A DNA stretch of 64,000 nt from Edaphochlamys debaryana (GCA_016858145.1 JAEHOE010000045.1:248001-312000); one strand, 5' to 3'; counted from the first letter of the stretch, positions 45,601 through 59,200 are shown. Numbers and translations are program-made. Notes: generated by a model from the letters alone, not told the origin.

Positions 45601-47106
45601 CGCTGTCCGGGTGGTCCTTGAAGTCTCCCGTGAAGTGCTGCGGGGGGGAGGCGGGGAGGGTCCGCAGCTCAAGGCCCTCCCCTACCGACCCCTGCACACC
45701 TGCCCGGTCCAAAGCACGGGGTTCAGACCCCACCTGCCCCTCACCCCTCTGCCCCCCCCTCCCCCCCAGCCCTCCCCTCCCTCCACTCCCCCACCTGCGT
45801 CACCGCCAGGATGTCCACCCAGTAGTAGACTGGCTGGAAGCGGCCGCCCCCCTTGGTGCCCGGCAGCTGGCTGTAGTGCGTGTCCAGCATGGACACAAGC
45901 GCTCCGAACTTGTAGCTCCAGGCGTGGCTGGCGAAGTAGCGGGCCTGGCCGAAGATCTGGGGGATGGCAGGAGGGGGGAGGGGTAGGAGGCGGGGCTGGG
46001 ACCGCGAGGGGTGCTTCCAAGCGGGCGCCGAGGTGGGTGGGTGGGAGGGCTCCTGCCCCAGGGGCGTGTGTGGCTCCGTGCTGGCACTGCTAGATCCCGG
46101 TTGGCGTACCCTGCCCCCTTCCCTCGGCAGGCTGGGGCGGGGAGGGGCTGGGCGGTCCTCCCGCAGCCTCCCCAGCTCCGCCTGCCCTTCTGCACCTGCC
46201 CCGCCGCTTTCCCCTTCGAACTGACTACCTCCTCCCCATCTCCTCCCCTCTTCTCCCCAGCCCTCTCCCTTCCCCCCCTCCCTAGCCCTGCCTGCTGCAC
46301 GTTGCCGTCCACGTCCCGCATGGTGCCCGCCGAGGTCCAGGGCAGTGCGTACTTGGGCGCCACCTGCCCCGCCGCCATGCACTCGGCCAGGGAGGAGCGG
46401 CCCTGCAGCGTGGCGGGGCGGATGAAGAGCTGCACCACCTGGGGAAGGGGGGGAGGGAGGGGGAAGGAGAGGGAAGGGGGAGGGGAAGGGAGGGGTGGAG
46501 TGGGGGGGAAGGGGAGAGGGAAGGAGGGAGGGAGGGAGGGAGGGAGGGAGGGAGGGCGCGGAGGAGGCGGGGAGGGAGGAGCGGAAGGGCAGGGCGAGAC
46601 GAGTGAGGCAGGGCGGGGCTGGCGAGGGGCCACACTTGACCCGGTGGCGGTGCTGGCAGCTCAGGGGAGGGGTTGGGGAACTGCGGCGGTGACCGCGCTG
46701 CGGCGAGGTGGGGCGAACCACAGTGCCGAGGCGCTTAGCGGCCACCGAAGCCGACACCCCTCTGACCCGGCCGTCTTCTGTCGTCGGCTCGATGCCGACA
46801 GCGACTCGTGCTCTATAACTGGCTGAAATGGACATCGGGGTTCACAGGTACCGTCGTGCTTCCGTGCGGAAGGGCTAGCGCGCAGGGCAGGGGATGTCGC
46901 GACGCACACCGCCCGCAGCCCCGGCTACGGTCCGTTGTCCCGACTGATCTCACAGGCCCAAGCGAGCATGGTATTGAGAACCGGCCTACCTGCGCTGTCG
47001 TCAAGTCGCCGAGGCGCTCGGAGCCTCCTGGCACTTTCTCCTGAGCGAGCCTCCGCAGGAAATGGATGTGCACGGCCCGCTTTGGAAGCGGGAAGTCTGA
47101 CACCAT
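39698..47106 (-). CDS. TIR-like multi-domain protein, 22 exons
   Basis: 960-aa protein of a protist/algal type I recognise only by pattern. Exons: 47106-46990, 46438-46292, 45956-45795, 45637-45592, 45445-45403, 45099-45029, 44740-44676, 44531-44410, 44279-44195, 44070-43971, 43728-43547, 43295-42648, 42491-42282, 42100-41948, 41788-41729, 41511-41359, 41184-41090, 40905-40861, 40659-40482, 40276-40220, 40053-39979, 39766-39698. Residues about 35-60 (LTTAQVVQLFIRPATL) precede a TIR-like core: ARYFASHAWSYKFGALVSML, YYWVDILAVTQ, SSKAVLFTMHPW, PTRVWCLFEALTAI, VEFEVIVDV. ASHAW, W-D-I and C-L-F-E are the positions usual in TIR-type folds. Ordered middle parts follow (FATETDLLNIFRTIS, RVQWGYLPASPAVVQ), then a Ser/Gly-rich linker, LRR-like lines (LRRVSFTPVALSPTAVRQLG) and a C-terminal helical part I cannot name. 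Introns 2 and 16 begin with GC. NADase activity cannot be inferred: the catalytic Glu assignment is uncertain. Confidence 0.8.
46523..46556. repeat. GGGA tandem repeat in intron 1 of the TIR-like gene
   Basis: About eight copies of GGGA/GGAG in a longer purine-rich stretch (46441-46560) between exon 1 and exon 2. Confidence 0.8.
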
Positions 47107-48521
47107 GTTTGCCGCCTGCGACGGCCCGCCGCGCTTGGTCCGGGTCGTTCAATGCCGAAGCACACACATGCGGTCCGAGTCGCCAGGAGTCGCCACCGCT
47201 GACCCGATTGCAAGGCTGCACTCCAGAAACTGTCGAGCTGATAAACTTCGGTCTTCAGCTCAACGGGAGCTGCGCCCAGACGCAGACGAACTTTCGTTCC
47301 TGACAGCCCAATCTAGCGTCCGTCTTCGTTGATTTCAACTGAAATATGTGCTGGTATTAAAAGCGTACTGCTTGCGGCAGACATTTAGCGTGCGTGTACT
47401 GCAAGAGTTTCAAGCCGTCGCCATGCGCATGCCCGGGCCCCCCTTTCCTAACCGAATACCCTGACTGTATGAGCTGGTGTTACGCAAAAACGGTTGGGCG
47501 GGAGCCTTACCTAGTTGAGCGGTGGCGGTGTGGCACAGGACGTGGCACAGGTAAGCGGCACCCAGTAGGCGCTTGATGAGGTCATGAGGGTGCGGCATGG
47601 TCGAGAACGGAGCTGTGGGCGGGCGGGGAGCCTGGGGACCGGGGACTGGGGACAAGCAGGCTGGAGGAGTTGCCGGCATGTGACGGACATGCAGCCCAGC
47701 CATGTCCGCACGAGACCTCCCCGCACGGGCCCTGGCGCTATTAGTATGCAGTGGAACACTCGGTGCGTGACCGACGTGCAAGCAACAAGGCAACGATGGC
47801 TCCTCACGTGGGGAGGTGAATGCCAGGCACTGCGATGTGTGCGTGGCATGCCACGCGACGGGAGGCGTTCGCTGGTATCCTCTCAAGATGTGATGGAACT
47901 CTGACAGCTCCGGGGCTGGGATGTTTAGGCCAGAGAGAGGGTCCCTGAACTGACGCTTCGTGATCTGCTTTCGGGTACGGTTGTGTTAGCCAGTTCGCAA
48001 GTGCGGCCCATACCCACGAAAGTTGCTCAACACACTACATGCGCTTGAGGCATTAACCTTTAACAGATGTCGACTACCGGTAGGAAGCAATAGCCGCGCA
48101 TGCAGGAATAAGCGGTACCCCAGAGGCGGTTAATGACGGTGCGGAATGGCGCCAGTCTAGCCCGGCGACCGTTCCTGCGGGAGGAGGTAGGTGCAGGTAG
48201 GTGGAGGCGGTGTTCGGGTGGAGTGATACTGGGGGGCTTGTAGCCTCTGTGGGACCGTGTGGGACGGGTCACGGAGGGTCACGGCCAGGGTCCCTGGGCA
48301 GGGTCTCTTCCTCTTCAGTGTGAGCGGGCATAGGTTCTCGTGCACACCTTCACGTCAGAGACGGTTCTGCTGGGAGTGCTGGCGACTTTGGGAAGTGTCG
48401 CAACATCGTCCAAGCAGCAAGCAGAATTCAGCAGCGGGTCCATGCAGGGCGCTGAGTGCGACGTGGGATCCATGTGCAACCCCAGCCGCATGCGTCCATA
48501 CACCTCGCACTTCCCCCGCAG
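47107..48521. promoter_or_regulatory. Upstream region of the TIR-like gene
   Basis: 1.4 kb of lower-GC sequence upstream of the TIR-like start. No gene, repeat or named element recognised apart from the possible gene beginning near 48.5 kb. Confidence 0.4.
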
Positions 48522-49005
48522 GTCTCCCCAGACATGCCCCGGGAGCTGAAGGACTTGTACCTGGTAGGTGGGGGGCGGAGCCGTGCGCGGTGTGCTCTGG
48601 CCTTGTCCGACGGCCTAACGGCAGACCTGCGGGGACCGGCATTCGAGGCGACGGCGTGGGGCGCCGGGCCGAATGCGCAGGCCAGTCCCTCCAGCATCCC
48701 GCGCCAGACCTTCGCACCTTCCCCACGTTCCCTGTCCCTGCTTCTGCCCCCCCTCCGCATCCCTGCCCCGGCCTCCAGGCACTGCGGGAGACCCCCGACG
48801 TCAGCTCCTCGGTGCAGGTGCACACTGCAGAGCAACCAGTCCCGGCCGCTGCCTGCGGACGTGGGGCTGGAGCCGTTGGAGTGCATGGACGTGAGACCCC
48901 CCTCGCCCGCGAGCCCCGCACATGCAGCGCGTCCTCCCTATCTTGCAGGATTCAGTGGTGCTGCCGGCGCGTGCCCAACACGCTTTGCGGCTGTGGTACC
49001 CGTGA
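48522..49005 (+). pseudogene. Possible small gene or gene remnant, ambiguous splicing
   Basis: Several exon-like pieces with proper splice borders lie in order on the plus strand: 48522-48563 (VSPDMPRELKDLYL, acceptor CCGCAG, donor GTAGGT), 48779-48817 (ALRETPDVSSSVQ, donor GTGCAC) and a piece from 48949 (DSVVLPARAQHALRLWYP then stop). Between the last two, a frame with SNQSRPLPADVGLEPLECMD ending in a GTGAGA donor can only be reached by a frameshift or a 13-nt intron. No start exon is identifiable. It may be a real small gene that I splice wrongly, or a decaying copy. No family recognised. Confidence 0.3.
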
Positions 49006-50226
49006 CCTTGCCGGAGGAGGCCCTTTGGCCCTGTGGGTGCTGGGCGGGCGTGAGTTTGCGACCACCCACTGCTTCCTGGCCCCGCAGGAGATTGCGACCA
49101 TTCCTGCGTGCATAGCTTTTCTCAACCTTGCCGGAGCAGGTGGGCGCTGCGCACCAGGGTAGCGGGGACAGGCTGGTGGGTGCGGCGGGCTACGGTCTCT
49201 ACCCCGAGGGCAAGGGGGAGGGCCGCACCGGGTCTTATGCGGCCTCCTTTCCGTCCTCACAACATCTCCCGGGTACCTCCCCCAGGACATACCGGATTGC
49301 CCTGTAACGGTTCCGTGTGCCACGGAAAGCCATGCGGATAGACGAGCGAGTGATAAGATGGCCGGAAGACGCTATGCATGTCGCTCTACGTAAGTAAAGA
49401 AGCACTAACCCTCGTGTGGTATGCGGGGCTCATGCCCACCTTCTCCAGGACCCATCCCGAAGGCCTCTCCTTGCAAGCCGCTTTGTCTTCCTCCGAACTT
49501 GCGGACACTGCAGTGCATGGTGGACTGCGTGGAGTTGACCTGGAGGAACTCGTCATGCGCTTACACAGTAACACTTCCCTTTCGTGGGCAGCCTCCTCAG
49601 CCCCACAACCTTCCAAGGCCTTCCGCACAGCCTTCACAGATCCGTTTCCAGTCTGCCCTCCAGAACCCGTCCCGAACCTTATCAATCGACCCCGCCCGCC
49701 TCATCTGCCCCGACTCGCCGGCACGCTCCCGATCCTCCATTCCTCAAGCCCACTGCCTCTACCGCCAACAGCAGTCCACGGATCCCGCAGCCGCAAATGC
49801 GCGGCCGCATCAATCCACGCGACAACATATGGACTATCGGCAAAACTGGCAGCGCACAATGAGGCGCTGCCATGGCTGGTGCACACTCCGAAAGGCGAAA
49901 CACCACCATACAGCCACCAAACTCAACGCAAGAAAGCACGCACAGAATCACTCTTCAAGTGGTCCGCTCTTGCATACGAAGCCCGGTACCCGCTAATGTA
50001 CATGATGATCCCTCGCGAGATCCGTGTGCCATGAAGACTCCCACCCGCCCCAGCCCTTCCCAACACAAATACCCTCGTGAGTCCGACCCACAGCCCAGAA
50101 CCCTGGCATGTCAACCCCAGCCTCCCTTGGCCCTTACGCCCCCAGTCCGAACACCTCTCTCCAGGCGGAGCCTCGTATCGCCTCTACCTGTCCTGTCCTC
50201 ATCCGCTCGCACAGCAGTGTCCACCC
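49006..50226. other. Intergenic region downstream of XRN1
   Basis: 1.2 kb with the XRN1 3' UTR. A TTACA at 49561-49565 gives TGTAA on the minus strand, 662 nt after the XRN1 stop, and is a candidate poly(A) signal. Otherwise nothing recognised. Confidence 0.45.
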
Positions 50227-53200
50227 TTACTCCTGCGGCTTCTCCGCCGGTGCCGGTAGCGCCACCGCCGCCTGCTGCCGCAGCGCCGCCAGCAGCTCCC
50301 TGCCGCTGTCCAGCGACTGGGCCTTGAGGTCGGGTCCGGCCTGAAGCTGGCGCAGAAGCGCCGCACCCGGGTTGGGCGGCGCGGCGGGGGCCACGGGGCC
50401 GCCGGCACCGGGCGCCACGCCCTTGAGCTGGCGCAGGAGCGCGGCCCCCGGATTGGGGATGTCCAGGCTCATGCGGGACACAGCCGCCGCCGCGCCGTCG
50501 ACGGCCGCAGATCCGGGCGCCGGTGGCGCCCCAGCGGGCCTGGACGGCGGCGGAGCCATGGGCTTGCCGCGGCCGCGGAACCCACCCGCGGAGTCCGGCA
50601 GGCGAGCGTTCTTCGCGTGGCCCTCCGGAGTTGCAGCGCGGCCATCCTCCTCGTCGCCCGCGCGCGGCGGGGCGCGAGCGGGGCTGGCGCCCGCGGCGGC
50701 CGCCTGGCGCGCCTGCGCCTCCTGCGCGGGCCTGCTGGGCCCCGCGGCGGCGGCCCCCGTGGCGCTGGCCATGATGCGGCGCGTCAGTGCCGCCACGGCC
50801 TCGTCGCCCTCCCCGTCCAGGGAGACCAGGGGGTCCAGGTCGATGGGGTGGGACTTGGGGGCGGGGGGCAGCGGGGCCTCGGCGGCGGGGTCCGGAGCAG
50901 GGGCAGGGGCTGCGGCGGGGGCAGGTGCGGCCGTGGGCGTGGGCGCCTCCGGCGCCGCGGCAGGCTTGACAGCAATCGGCGGCGGGGGCTTGGCCACCGC
51001 TGCGGCCGCGGCCGCTGCGGCGGCGGCTGCCGCGGCCGTGGCGGGGGGCGCCCTGGGAGCCTCTGGGGCCTTGGGCCGGGGCGCGTTGCGGGGCTGCGCG
51101 TTAGCGCCGTTGGCGCGCTGCTGCTGCTGCTGCGGGTGGGCGGGTGCCTGGGGGCGCTGGGCGTGCTGCTGGTGCATGTGCGGGGGCGGCTGCTGGGGCG
51201 GGCCCTGGCCCGGGAAGCGCTGCGGAGGGCCCTGCGGGGGCATCACGAAGCCTCCGGGCGGGGGCATGAAGGGGTTGCCGCCCATCATGTGCGGCGGCGG
51301 GCCCATCATGGCCCCCGGAGGAGGCATCATGCCCGGCCCGCCCATGGGCATCCCGGGCGGGCCCATCGGAGGCCCCATGGGGCCCGGGCCCATGCCCGGG
51401 TACGGCTGGTAGTAGACGGGCTGAGGCTGGGGGCCTGGGCCGTAGTGGGCGCCGGGCGGCGGCGGGGCGCCGTACGGCATGCCCTGGGGCGGCATCATGC
51501 CCGGCCCAGGCGGGAAGCCCATGGGCGGGGGCTGCTGCGGGTAGCCCTGCGGGAGGGCCTGCATGTAGGGCTGCCGGGGCTGGGGCGGCGGCGGCGCCTG
51601 CGGGGGTGGCGGCGCCTGGGCGGCCGGCGGCGGCCCACCCACACGCGCGGAGGGGACCAGCTTCTGCAGCTGAGCCAGGGAGCCGCTGCCGGTGGGCTGG
51701 AGCGCAGCAGCGGCGGCAGCCGCAGCCGCAGCCGCCGCGTCGTCTCCATGCCCTGCGCCGGCCGCTGCCGTCGAGCCATGGCCCTGCCCGTCCGAGTTGA
51801 GGTTGCGGTTGGAGTGCGCGGCGGTGAGCTTCTGCAGCAGCGCCTGGCCCGCGACGGCGCCCGAGGGGGCCGGCAGGGCGGGGGCCTGGGGTGGCTGCGG
51901 GGGCGGGGCCTGGCCCACGGCGCCCCGCAGCGCCGCCCCCAGCAGCTTGGACGAGGGCACGGGCGGCGACAGGGGCGCCGTCACCGCCACGGAGGCCGGC
52001 ACGCAGTGCCCGCCCGCGGCCGCCGGCGCCTGCTGCAGCGCGCGGAGCGCCGCAGCCGCACCCGCGGCGGCCGCCGGCGACGCCTGGCCCGGCTGCTGGG
52101 CCTGGGCCTGGGCCTGGTTCTGGGGCTGCTTCTGTCCCTTGACGGCCTGCTGGCGGGGCAGCTGGTGCTTGGCCAGCTGGATGTCTGCGGGCTTGTTGAC
52201 GCCCAGGAGCAGGTCCGTGGGCACGAAGGCGCCGCACTTGCCGTTGACGCGGCCGCTCAGGTTGCCGCCGCCGGGGAACTCGTTGTCAAACACCACCTCG
52301 CACGCCTCCTCGTACACGCCTGGATGGGAGGAGGGAGGGCAGGGTGGGGGCCGGTAAGGATGGGGCCAGGGTTGAGCCCGTACCGCTGGCTTAGGGATAC
52401 CGGAATGAGGAGGCACGCGCGATTAGGTCCATGGGGTTCCGTGGCTCACCGATGATGGTCCCGCGCAGGCCGAAGGGCGGCGTGCCCTTGGCGCTGATGC
52501 ACACCACGCGGTCGCCCAGCTCGAAGGGGCCGCCCTGCACCGCCAGCTTGATCTGGGGGCGAACGCGGATTGACAGGCAAGGGCTCAGCAGGCGAGCTCA
52601 TGTTGGCACCTCCCTAGCTGCCAGCCTCCCGGGCACCCTTGGGTCCAGCCCACGACACTGTCCGCGGCAGCCCCACTCCCCTCCTCCGCACCTGGTCCGG
52701 CCCGGGGGTGTAGGGCGGCAGCATGAGCGCGGGCGGCACGTTCTCGTACTCCGCGGCCGCGGGGGGCCGCGCGGGCAGGGGCGCCACGGTGGCCTGCAGC
52801 ACCTTGACGCCCTCGTCGCTCAGCACCTGCACGCCCAGCTTGACCAGCGGCCGCTTGGCCAGGGGCGTGGACTTGAGCCAGTCCATGAGCTCCTTGGCGC
52901 GCTCCTTGCGCTGCAGGGGCGCAACGCCGGGGAGGGCCACGTCCAGGCGCAGGTCGCCTGGGGGGGGGGCAGGCGGGGGCAGGGGTCGGTGAGTGAGGTG
53001 GCTTCGCTGTGCGCTTCCGTGTGCGGTGCGGTGCATGGTCCGGTTGGGTTTCGCGAGGGGGGCAGCAGAATCCTCGTCCTCAGCAGTAGCAGGTGCCCCC
53101 CCAGGCCCCAGCCCGTGTCGCCTCACCGGTGCCCTGCTCTCCGTCGGCCCTGACCAGCTGCGTCCACATCCAGGGGAACTTGGTGCGGTACTCGCCCAGG

Positions 53201-56200
53201 ATGTTGATCACGGCCGCCGAGTACATCCAGCCGTTGCCGTCCTCCGTGGGCTGGCTGAAGCCGGGCACGCACACGTCCCGCGAGGAGGTCTTGATGGCCA
53301 GGCCCAGGTCGTAGCGGTCGTCGCCTGTGCACACACACGCGGGTGGTGGATGGGCAAGAGAGGTAAGCACTCTATCGTAACGATGGAGGCTGGGGACAGC
53401 ACGCAGTTGCAAGGGGTGACAGAGGCGGGGACGTGAGAGGGTCGGGCGCAGTTCGGAGTGCGGGTAGGGGTTCGGGCACGGCCGCCGCGGCTTGCTCACC
53501 GTCTCTGGCCCACATGTTGCCGGTGATGCGGCCCAGCAGGCGGGGCGTGACGCGCAGGCGGTTGGCCACCTCGCCGCTGTTGTAGTACTTGACCACGAAG
53601 CGCTCCACCACGCGCTTGGCGGTGCGCACCGCCTGCAGGCCCATCTGCGCGGGCGGGGGAGGCGCGGGGCGGGGGACGTGGGGGTCAGACAGGACAGCTT
53701 ACGACACGCTCAGAACATGACTCTAAACCGAACGAGGCGAGGAAAGGAGGTGGATGGTAGGGCACCCCGCAGGCCACCGCGTCCCTCCCCTCCGCACTCC
53801 CCACCTGCTCCGTGATGGGCTGCACCAGCAGGCGGTAGTGCCCGTTGGCCGCCGCCGCGCCCTTCTTGGCGTTGGCGGGCTGCTTGACCAGGCTCTTGCC
53901 CGGGTCGTTGAGCACCGTGCCGATGCAGCCGTAGTGGTGCTTGCCCAGAAACACAACCTGCACGGGCCGGCGGGAGCGACAGCGATGAGACATGCGGTAC
54001 GAGGATGAGCCCGTCCACCACGAGCAGCGCTGCAATGCCAGAGGGAGGGCGCCAGAACGGCCTGCCGCCCTTCTACGCCAGTTAGGCCCCCCCTTGACTG
54101 TTGCGTCCTGCGACTCCTGCCCCCTCCCCTTGACCCCCACGCACCAGCATGCCCTCATGCAGCTCCGGGTAGCCCGGCACGTCCTCGGCCGCCCCCGCGC
54201 CCGCCGCCGCCCCCGCTGCCTGCTGCGGCCGCTGCCGAATGACAGCCTGCAGCGGCACCTGCACCTCGTCCTTGGAGTAGGTCTTCTCGATGGTGCCGTC
54301 GCCGTGCCGGATGTAGCCCAGGCACACCTTGACGCCCACCTGCGGACGGGAAGGGGGAGCGGGCGGAGCGGGGCAGCGGCCGACAGAAGGGTGAGCGACT
54401 AGGAGCACATACGGGGCTGAGACAGGCGGCACAGGGCACCGCAGGGCCGCGTCATTGCAGAGGCCCATCAAGCGGCACGGCACCCCGTGGCAAGGGCGCA
54501 CCGCCGGGTTACTCGACTAGGGAAGCCAAGCGCAGGTGTGGGGTAGCCCGAGGCGTCCCCCGCTCACCACCAGGTCGACCTTCCCCACGTCGATGCCGAA
54601 GCGCGTCAGGAAGTTGCTGGCCAGCTGCGCCGCGTCCGTCTCCCAGCGCTGCTGCTCGTGCTGCTGCCACTTGGACACCTGCAGAGAGACCCGAGGAGGC
54701 CGGCCAGTCAGCACCCCAGGCAATGGACCCCACAAAGCAGCAACCCAGGCCCGTCCTATACTGCAGCCGATTGTCCAGAAGCCTCCCTCGCCCTTGACCA
54801 CAGCCTTAGCCCTTGTGATCCGAACCAAACCAGCGCACCCCCTCCGTCCGCACCTTGAGCTGCCCCTTGGAGTCGTACGAGGCCTGGCCGTTGCGGTCCG
54901 TGACGCGCACCACGCGCGCCTCCTGCAGGTAGGGCCAGTTGATGTAGGCGCGCGAGCCCAGCAGCCCGCTCTTGGCCACCTGCTCCGCGCCCAGCACTGC
55001 GCCGCCCAGCGCCTCGCGCAGGTCCTTGAGGCCCAGGATGACGCTCTCCTTGCGGCTGGGGGTGCCCAGCACGTTGACGCCGGCGTTGCGCATCATGGGC
55101 CGGACCTGAGGCGTAGACGGAGCGCGGTGGGGGGCAGCGGACGCGGAGAAGAGAGGTGTCAGGAGAAGGTCGAGGTGGGGCTAGGGGCAGGGCGTGGGTT
55201 GCAGGTTGCGGGGTGTGGGGGGGATGGGGGTGCGGGGGCCTGGGGCCGCACCTGCAGGGACTTGAGTGTGGGCATGCCGGCGGGGGTGGCCAGGCCCACA
55301 CGAGTGCCGGGCACCAGGGCCGGCACGAAGCCCTTGCCGCCAGTCGGCAGAGGCGGCGGCGGGGGCCGCTCCAGGCAGCGGCTGTTACAAATCTGCAGGG
55401 GCAGGGGCGGTGCAGCGAAGCCAGGTCAGAACCAGACCGCTAGGCGTGACATGCTCAGGCTCAGCAGCAGCTCTGCGCACGCGTGCCCTCGTGCCCCCCA
55501 AAATTCCGCCATGGCCTGCCTTGATGTCCTTGAAGTGCTTGGGCATGGTGGAGCCGCAGTAGAGCGGCTCAGAGACGCCCCGGCTGAACTGGAAGATCTG
55601 TGTTGTGGACAACCGGCAAGCAAGTAGGTGAGCGCACCTCAGGGGCTGTACAGCTGTTCTTGCTTGCCAGCGCAACCCTCGTACGCCTTGTACGCCGCAG
55701 CCTCACGACCCGCTCGTGCACCCACGCGGGCGGCCCGCACCTGGATCTGACCCATCTGGTTGCGCGACAGCTCCTCTGCTGAGAGAAGGGCCGTGCGGAT
55801 GGACTTGACGGCCTGCAGCAGCCGCACCTGCGCACACAGGCACGGGCGGAGGAGGGAGAGTTGAGGGGCTGGCGTTAAGCGCGGGCACCGCCACGTCATG
55901 GCCCATGCACCGGGCGCCGCCCACAGGCCCGGGTTGCTGCGGTCCCACAGAGCGCACAGTGCGGATGGCCCGACTCGCCCCTCAAAAGGCCTGGAACCCC
56001 ACCCTGCCCCCCACCCCTGCCCCCACCTCGTCCACGAAGGGCACCAGCACCACGCCCTCCCAGTCCGCACGCTTGCCCTCCATGTCCACCTGCGGGGGGG
56101 GGCGGGTACAGGGTCGGGGAAGCCAGGCACCGAGTCAGACGCCGGGGTCCAGGAGCTACTAAGCGACCCAGCGTTATGCCCCCGTGTTCCGGCCCCCAGC

Positions 56201-59200
56201 CCTGTGCGCGAGCCAATCTTGCTCGGCGTCAAACCTCACGCGCTCTCCGCACCTCGAATGTGGCCGGGTAGAAGTCGATGATGGGAGACTCGGGCTCCGT
56301 CATGAGCACTCGGAAGGCGGGCGGCAGCAGCTTGCAGCTGGCGGCCGGCAGCACCGCCAGCAGCTGCTCGAAGGGGCGGAAGGGCGTGCCCTGCGCAAAA
56401 GCCACCTGCGCAACAGAGGAAGCAGCAGAAGCCCCGTCCTCAGCAGCCGTGGGGTGGCCGTTGGGCATAGTACGTACGGGTCCTTGGGGCGTGTGCACGT
56501 TGCAAGGCGTGCGTCCCTTGTAACGTGTGCACTGTGCATGGTGGCCGCCACACACCCCCCACACACGTGACGGCTCGCCCGGCTGCGCTGTGGCTGCAAG
56601 ACTCGCGGCGGGCCCCCATGCCCTGCGTCCCGGGCCCTGCCAAGCCCTCGCCCCCCCCACCTGTATGGAGTCCAGGTTGACCAGCTCCGAGGCCATGGGG
56701 GCGTAGTGGTACGGGTAGTACCTGGCGGGGGGTGGAGCCGGGGCCACCCATGCAGAGTGAGGCGCTGCATAGCCCGGCCGGCGCAAGCCCACGCCCAGCT
56801 ATGGTTTGGCAGGGCCCCGCGCACCGGGGGCCCCGCCCAGCCCGCCCTGCTGGCCCCACGCGGGCCCGCGCTCACCAGTCCCAGGACGCCACCCCCCGGT
56901 AGTAGTACTCCAGCACCCAGTGCAGCCCAGCGATGTAGTGCTCCGTCACCGCGCGCCGCTCCTCGGCCGTGTGGGCGTGCAGCTTCTCAGAGTAGTACCG
57001 GTCCTGGGGAAATGGGGGAGGGGGCGGGAAGGTGGGGGCGAAGGGTAGGACTAGGGCCTGCGCCGCCGGTCCTCCGACCAAACGCCTGCGAGCCCCCGAG
57101 CACCCGCTCCTGCCCTTGCCCCAGCATAAGCTGTTTCCGCCCCCACCGTACCGCAGCCTACTCCGCCCCGCTGCCCCGCCCTCCGCCCCACCTTCCACAG
57201 GTCCAGCCCCTCCGTGCCCAGGCCCGACATCATGAGCTGCCGCGCCTCGCGGCTCATCATGGTGGGGCCCTGAGCCGCAGCGGCCGCCGCCGGGGTCACG
57301 GGTGTGGCCGGCTCCAGGGGGCTGCTGAGCAGGTCGGCGCGCGAGCCGGGCACGGAGCGCAGCCCCTGGTCCGCCTCGTCCAGCTGGTTGCGGCTGCCCC
57401 CGAAGCCCCCACCGCCGCCGCCGGCCCGCGCGTTGCGCTTGGCGCGCTTGTTCTCCATGAACTCAGCGTCCTGCCAGCAGGGACACGGCAACCACAGGGG
57501 TGTTGGTCAGACACAGCAAGCAGCGAGACCTATGCCCGACACTCTGGCGGAGGTAACCTTGCTGCCTCTCCCTTAAGCTTGTAGGCTATGCAGTATGTAC
57601 CATCCCCCGTCCGTTTAGTAGCAGACGCCTCGTGTCCGGGACGCATCTCTGCCCCTTCACACTTCACGCACGCCGTCCCCCGCCCGGCCCCCAGCGCCCC
57701 CCCACACCTGCGCGCGCTCCTCCAGGGTCTGCAGCTCCAGCGCCCCGATGCGCGCCACCAGCACCTCCAGCCGCCGCCGGTCCAGCTCCCCCGCGTAGGT
57801 CAGGTAGCCGCCCAGCGAGGGCAGCACCTCCTTGTACAGGTCCATCAGCTTGTTCAGGGCGCCCTCCGCAATGTCCAGCGTGGGAAGGGCTGGGGGAGGG
57901 GTGTGCCAGGGCGCAACACCGCCGCATCAGGCTCGGCCCGCTCAAGCAGGGCAGCAGGTGTACTGGAACCTGCCGCACCCCCCCACACACACATCTGCCC
58001 CACCGAACCCCCACCCTCCACAGCTGCCCACCCAGCCCCAACCCCCGCCCCCCCCCCCCTCACCCGGCAGGAAGTCGTTGCCCACCAGCATGCACAGCAG
58101 CACGTAGTCGTCCACCACCCGCTCCAGGTCCAGCGGGAAGGGCAGCTTGAGCGAGCTGAACTCCAGCTCAAAGTACTCGCGGAGCAGCCTGGAGGAGGCA
58201 GGGGGGGAGAGGTCCCGGGGGCAGGGGGGGAAGGGATGAAGAGAGGCAGGGGGTCAAGCATTGGCCCAGTCAGCTCCCAGCTTGGGCCCTGGGTCCGTCC
58301 CGCGTCCAAGGCCCAGAACTCCTCCTGGCGTTGGGCGCTCGCACAGCCTCCATGCCCCACGCCACAGCTACCCACCCGATCTGGAAGAGGATGAAGTTCT
58401 CCGCGCAGGGGTTGTCGAGCGTCTCGCGCGCCGGCTGCCCCCGGTTCTGTCCCGTGTAGGACACCACCTCTCTCAGCAGGCAGAAGTGCGGCTCGTGCGA
58501 GACGAGCGACAGCATGATGAGGTCCGCGTCCAGGCCGTACATGCAGTGCCGCTGGTTGGGCCGGTAGTTGGGCTGCCGCTTCTCCCAGCGGATGTACTCC
58601 ATGATCTTGTGCTCGCCCTCGCCGGGCACCTCGTGGCCTGGAGCAGGTTGCAGGGCGGGGAGGGCGGGTGAGGGGCGCTCCAGGGGGTCAGGCGGGTGCG
58701 AGGTGCGTGCGGAGGTGTGCCGGGAGCAGACGCCGTGACGAGCTGAGGTTGGTTCGCCGTGCAGTGGGGGAGGAAGCGTGGCAGCGCAAGCACGGCTGCG
58801 GCAATGCGGTAGTGCGTGCAAGCCACGGACCGTGCCCCCCAGCCCATGCCCGCAGCACGCACCCGAGAACACCACGTTGGGCTTCTGCCACAGCGGGTCC
58901 TCGGCCATCTTCCTGCGGATGAAGAACCGCAGGTGCTTGCCCAGGCGCGCCATGAACTCCGTCCCGGGCGTGATGCAGTTCGAGTCGAAGGCGTCATCAG
59001 GCACCACCTCGCCCTTGCGCCGCTGCTCCTCCTCGTTCTGCGGGGCAGGCCGGGGGCCAGCAGGGCGGGTTGTGGGCGTGTGGCCAGCTGGCGGACGGCC
59101 GCGGGGGCCCAGGCAGCGGCAGGGGCACGGGTAGGGAGGGTGGGGCGGGGCCTGGGCACACCTTGATGCGCTCCTGGGCGGACTTGAAGCGCCGCGACCG

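Noticed and set aside
50617..52455. 612-codon plus-strand open frame antisense to the XRN1 tail
   Set aside because: Mirror of the low-complexity XRN1 C-terminal exon; Arg/Gly-rich with no recognisable domain.
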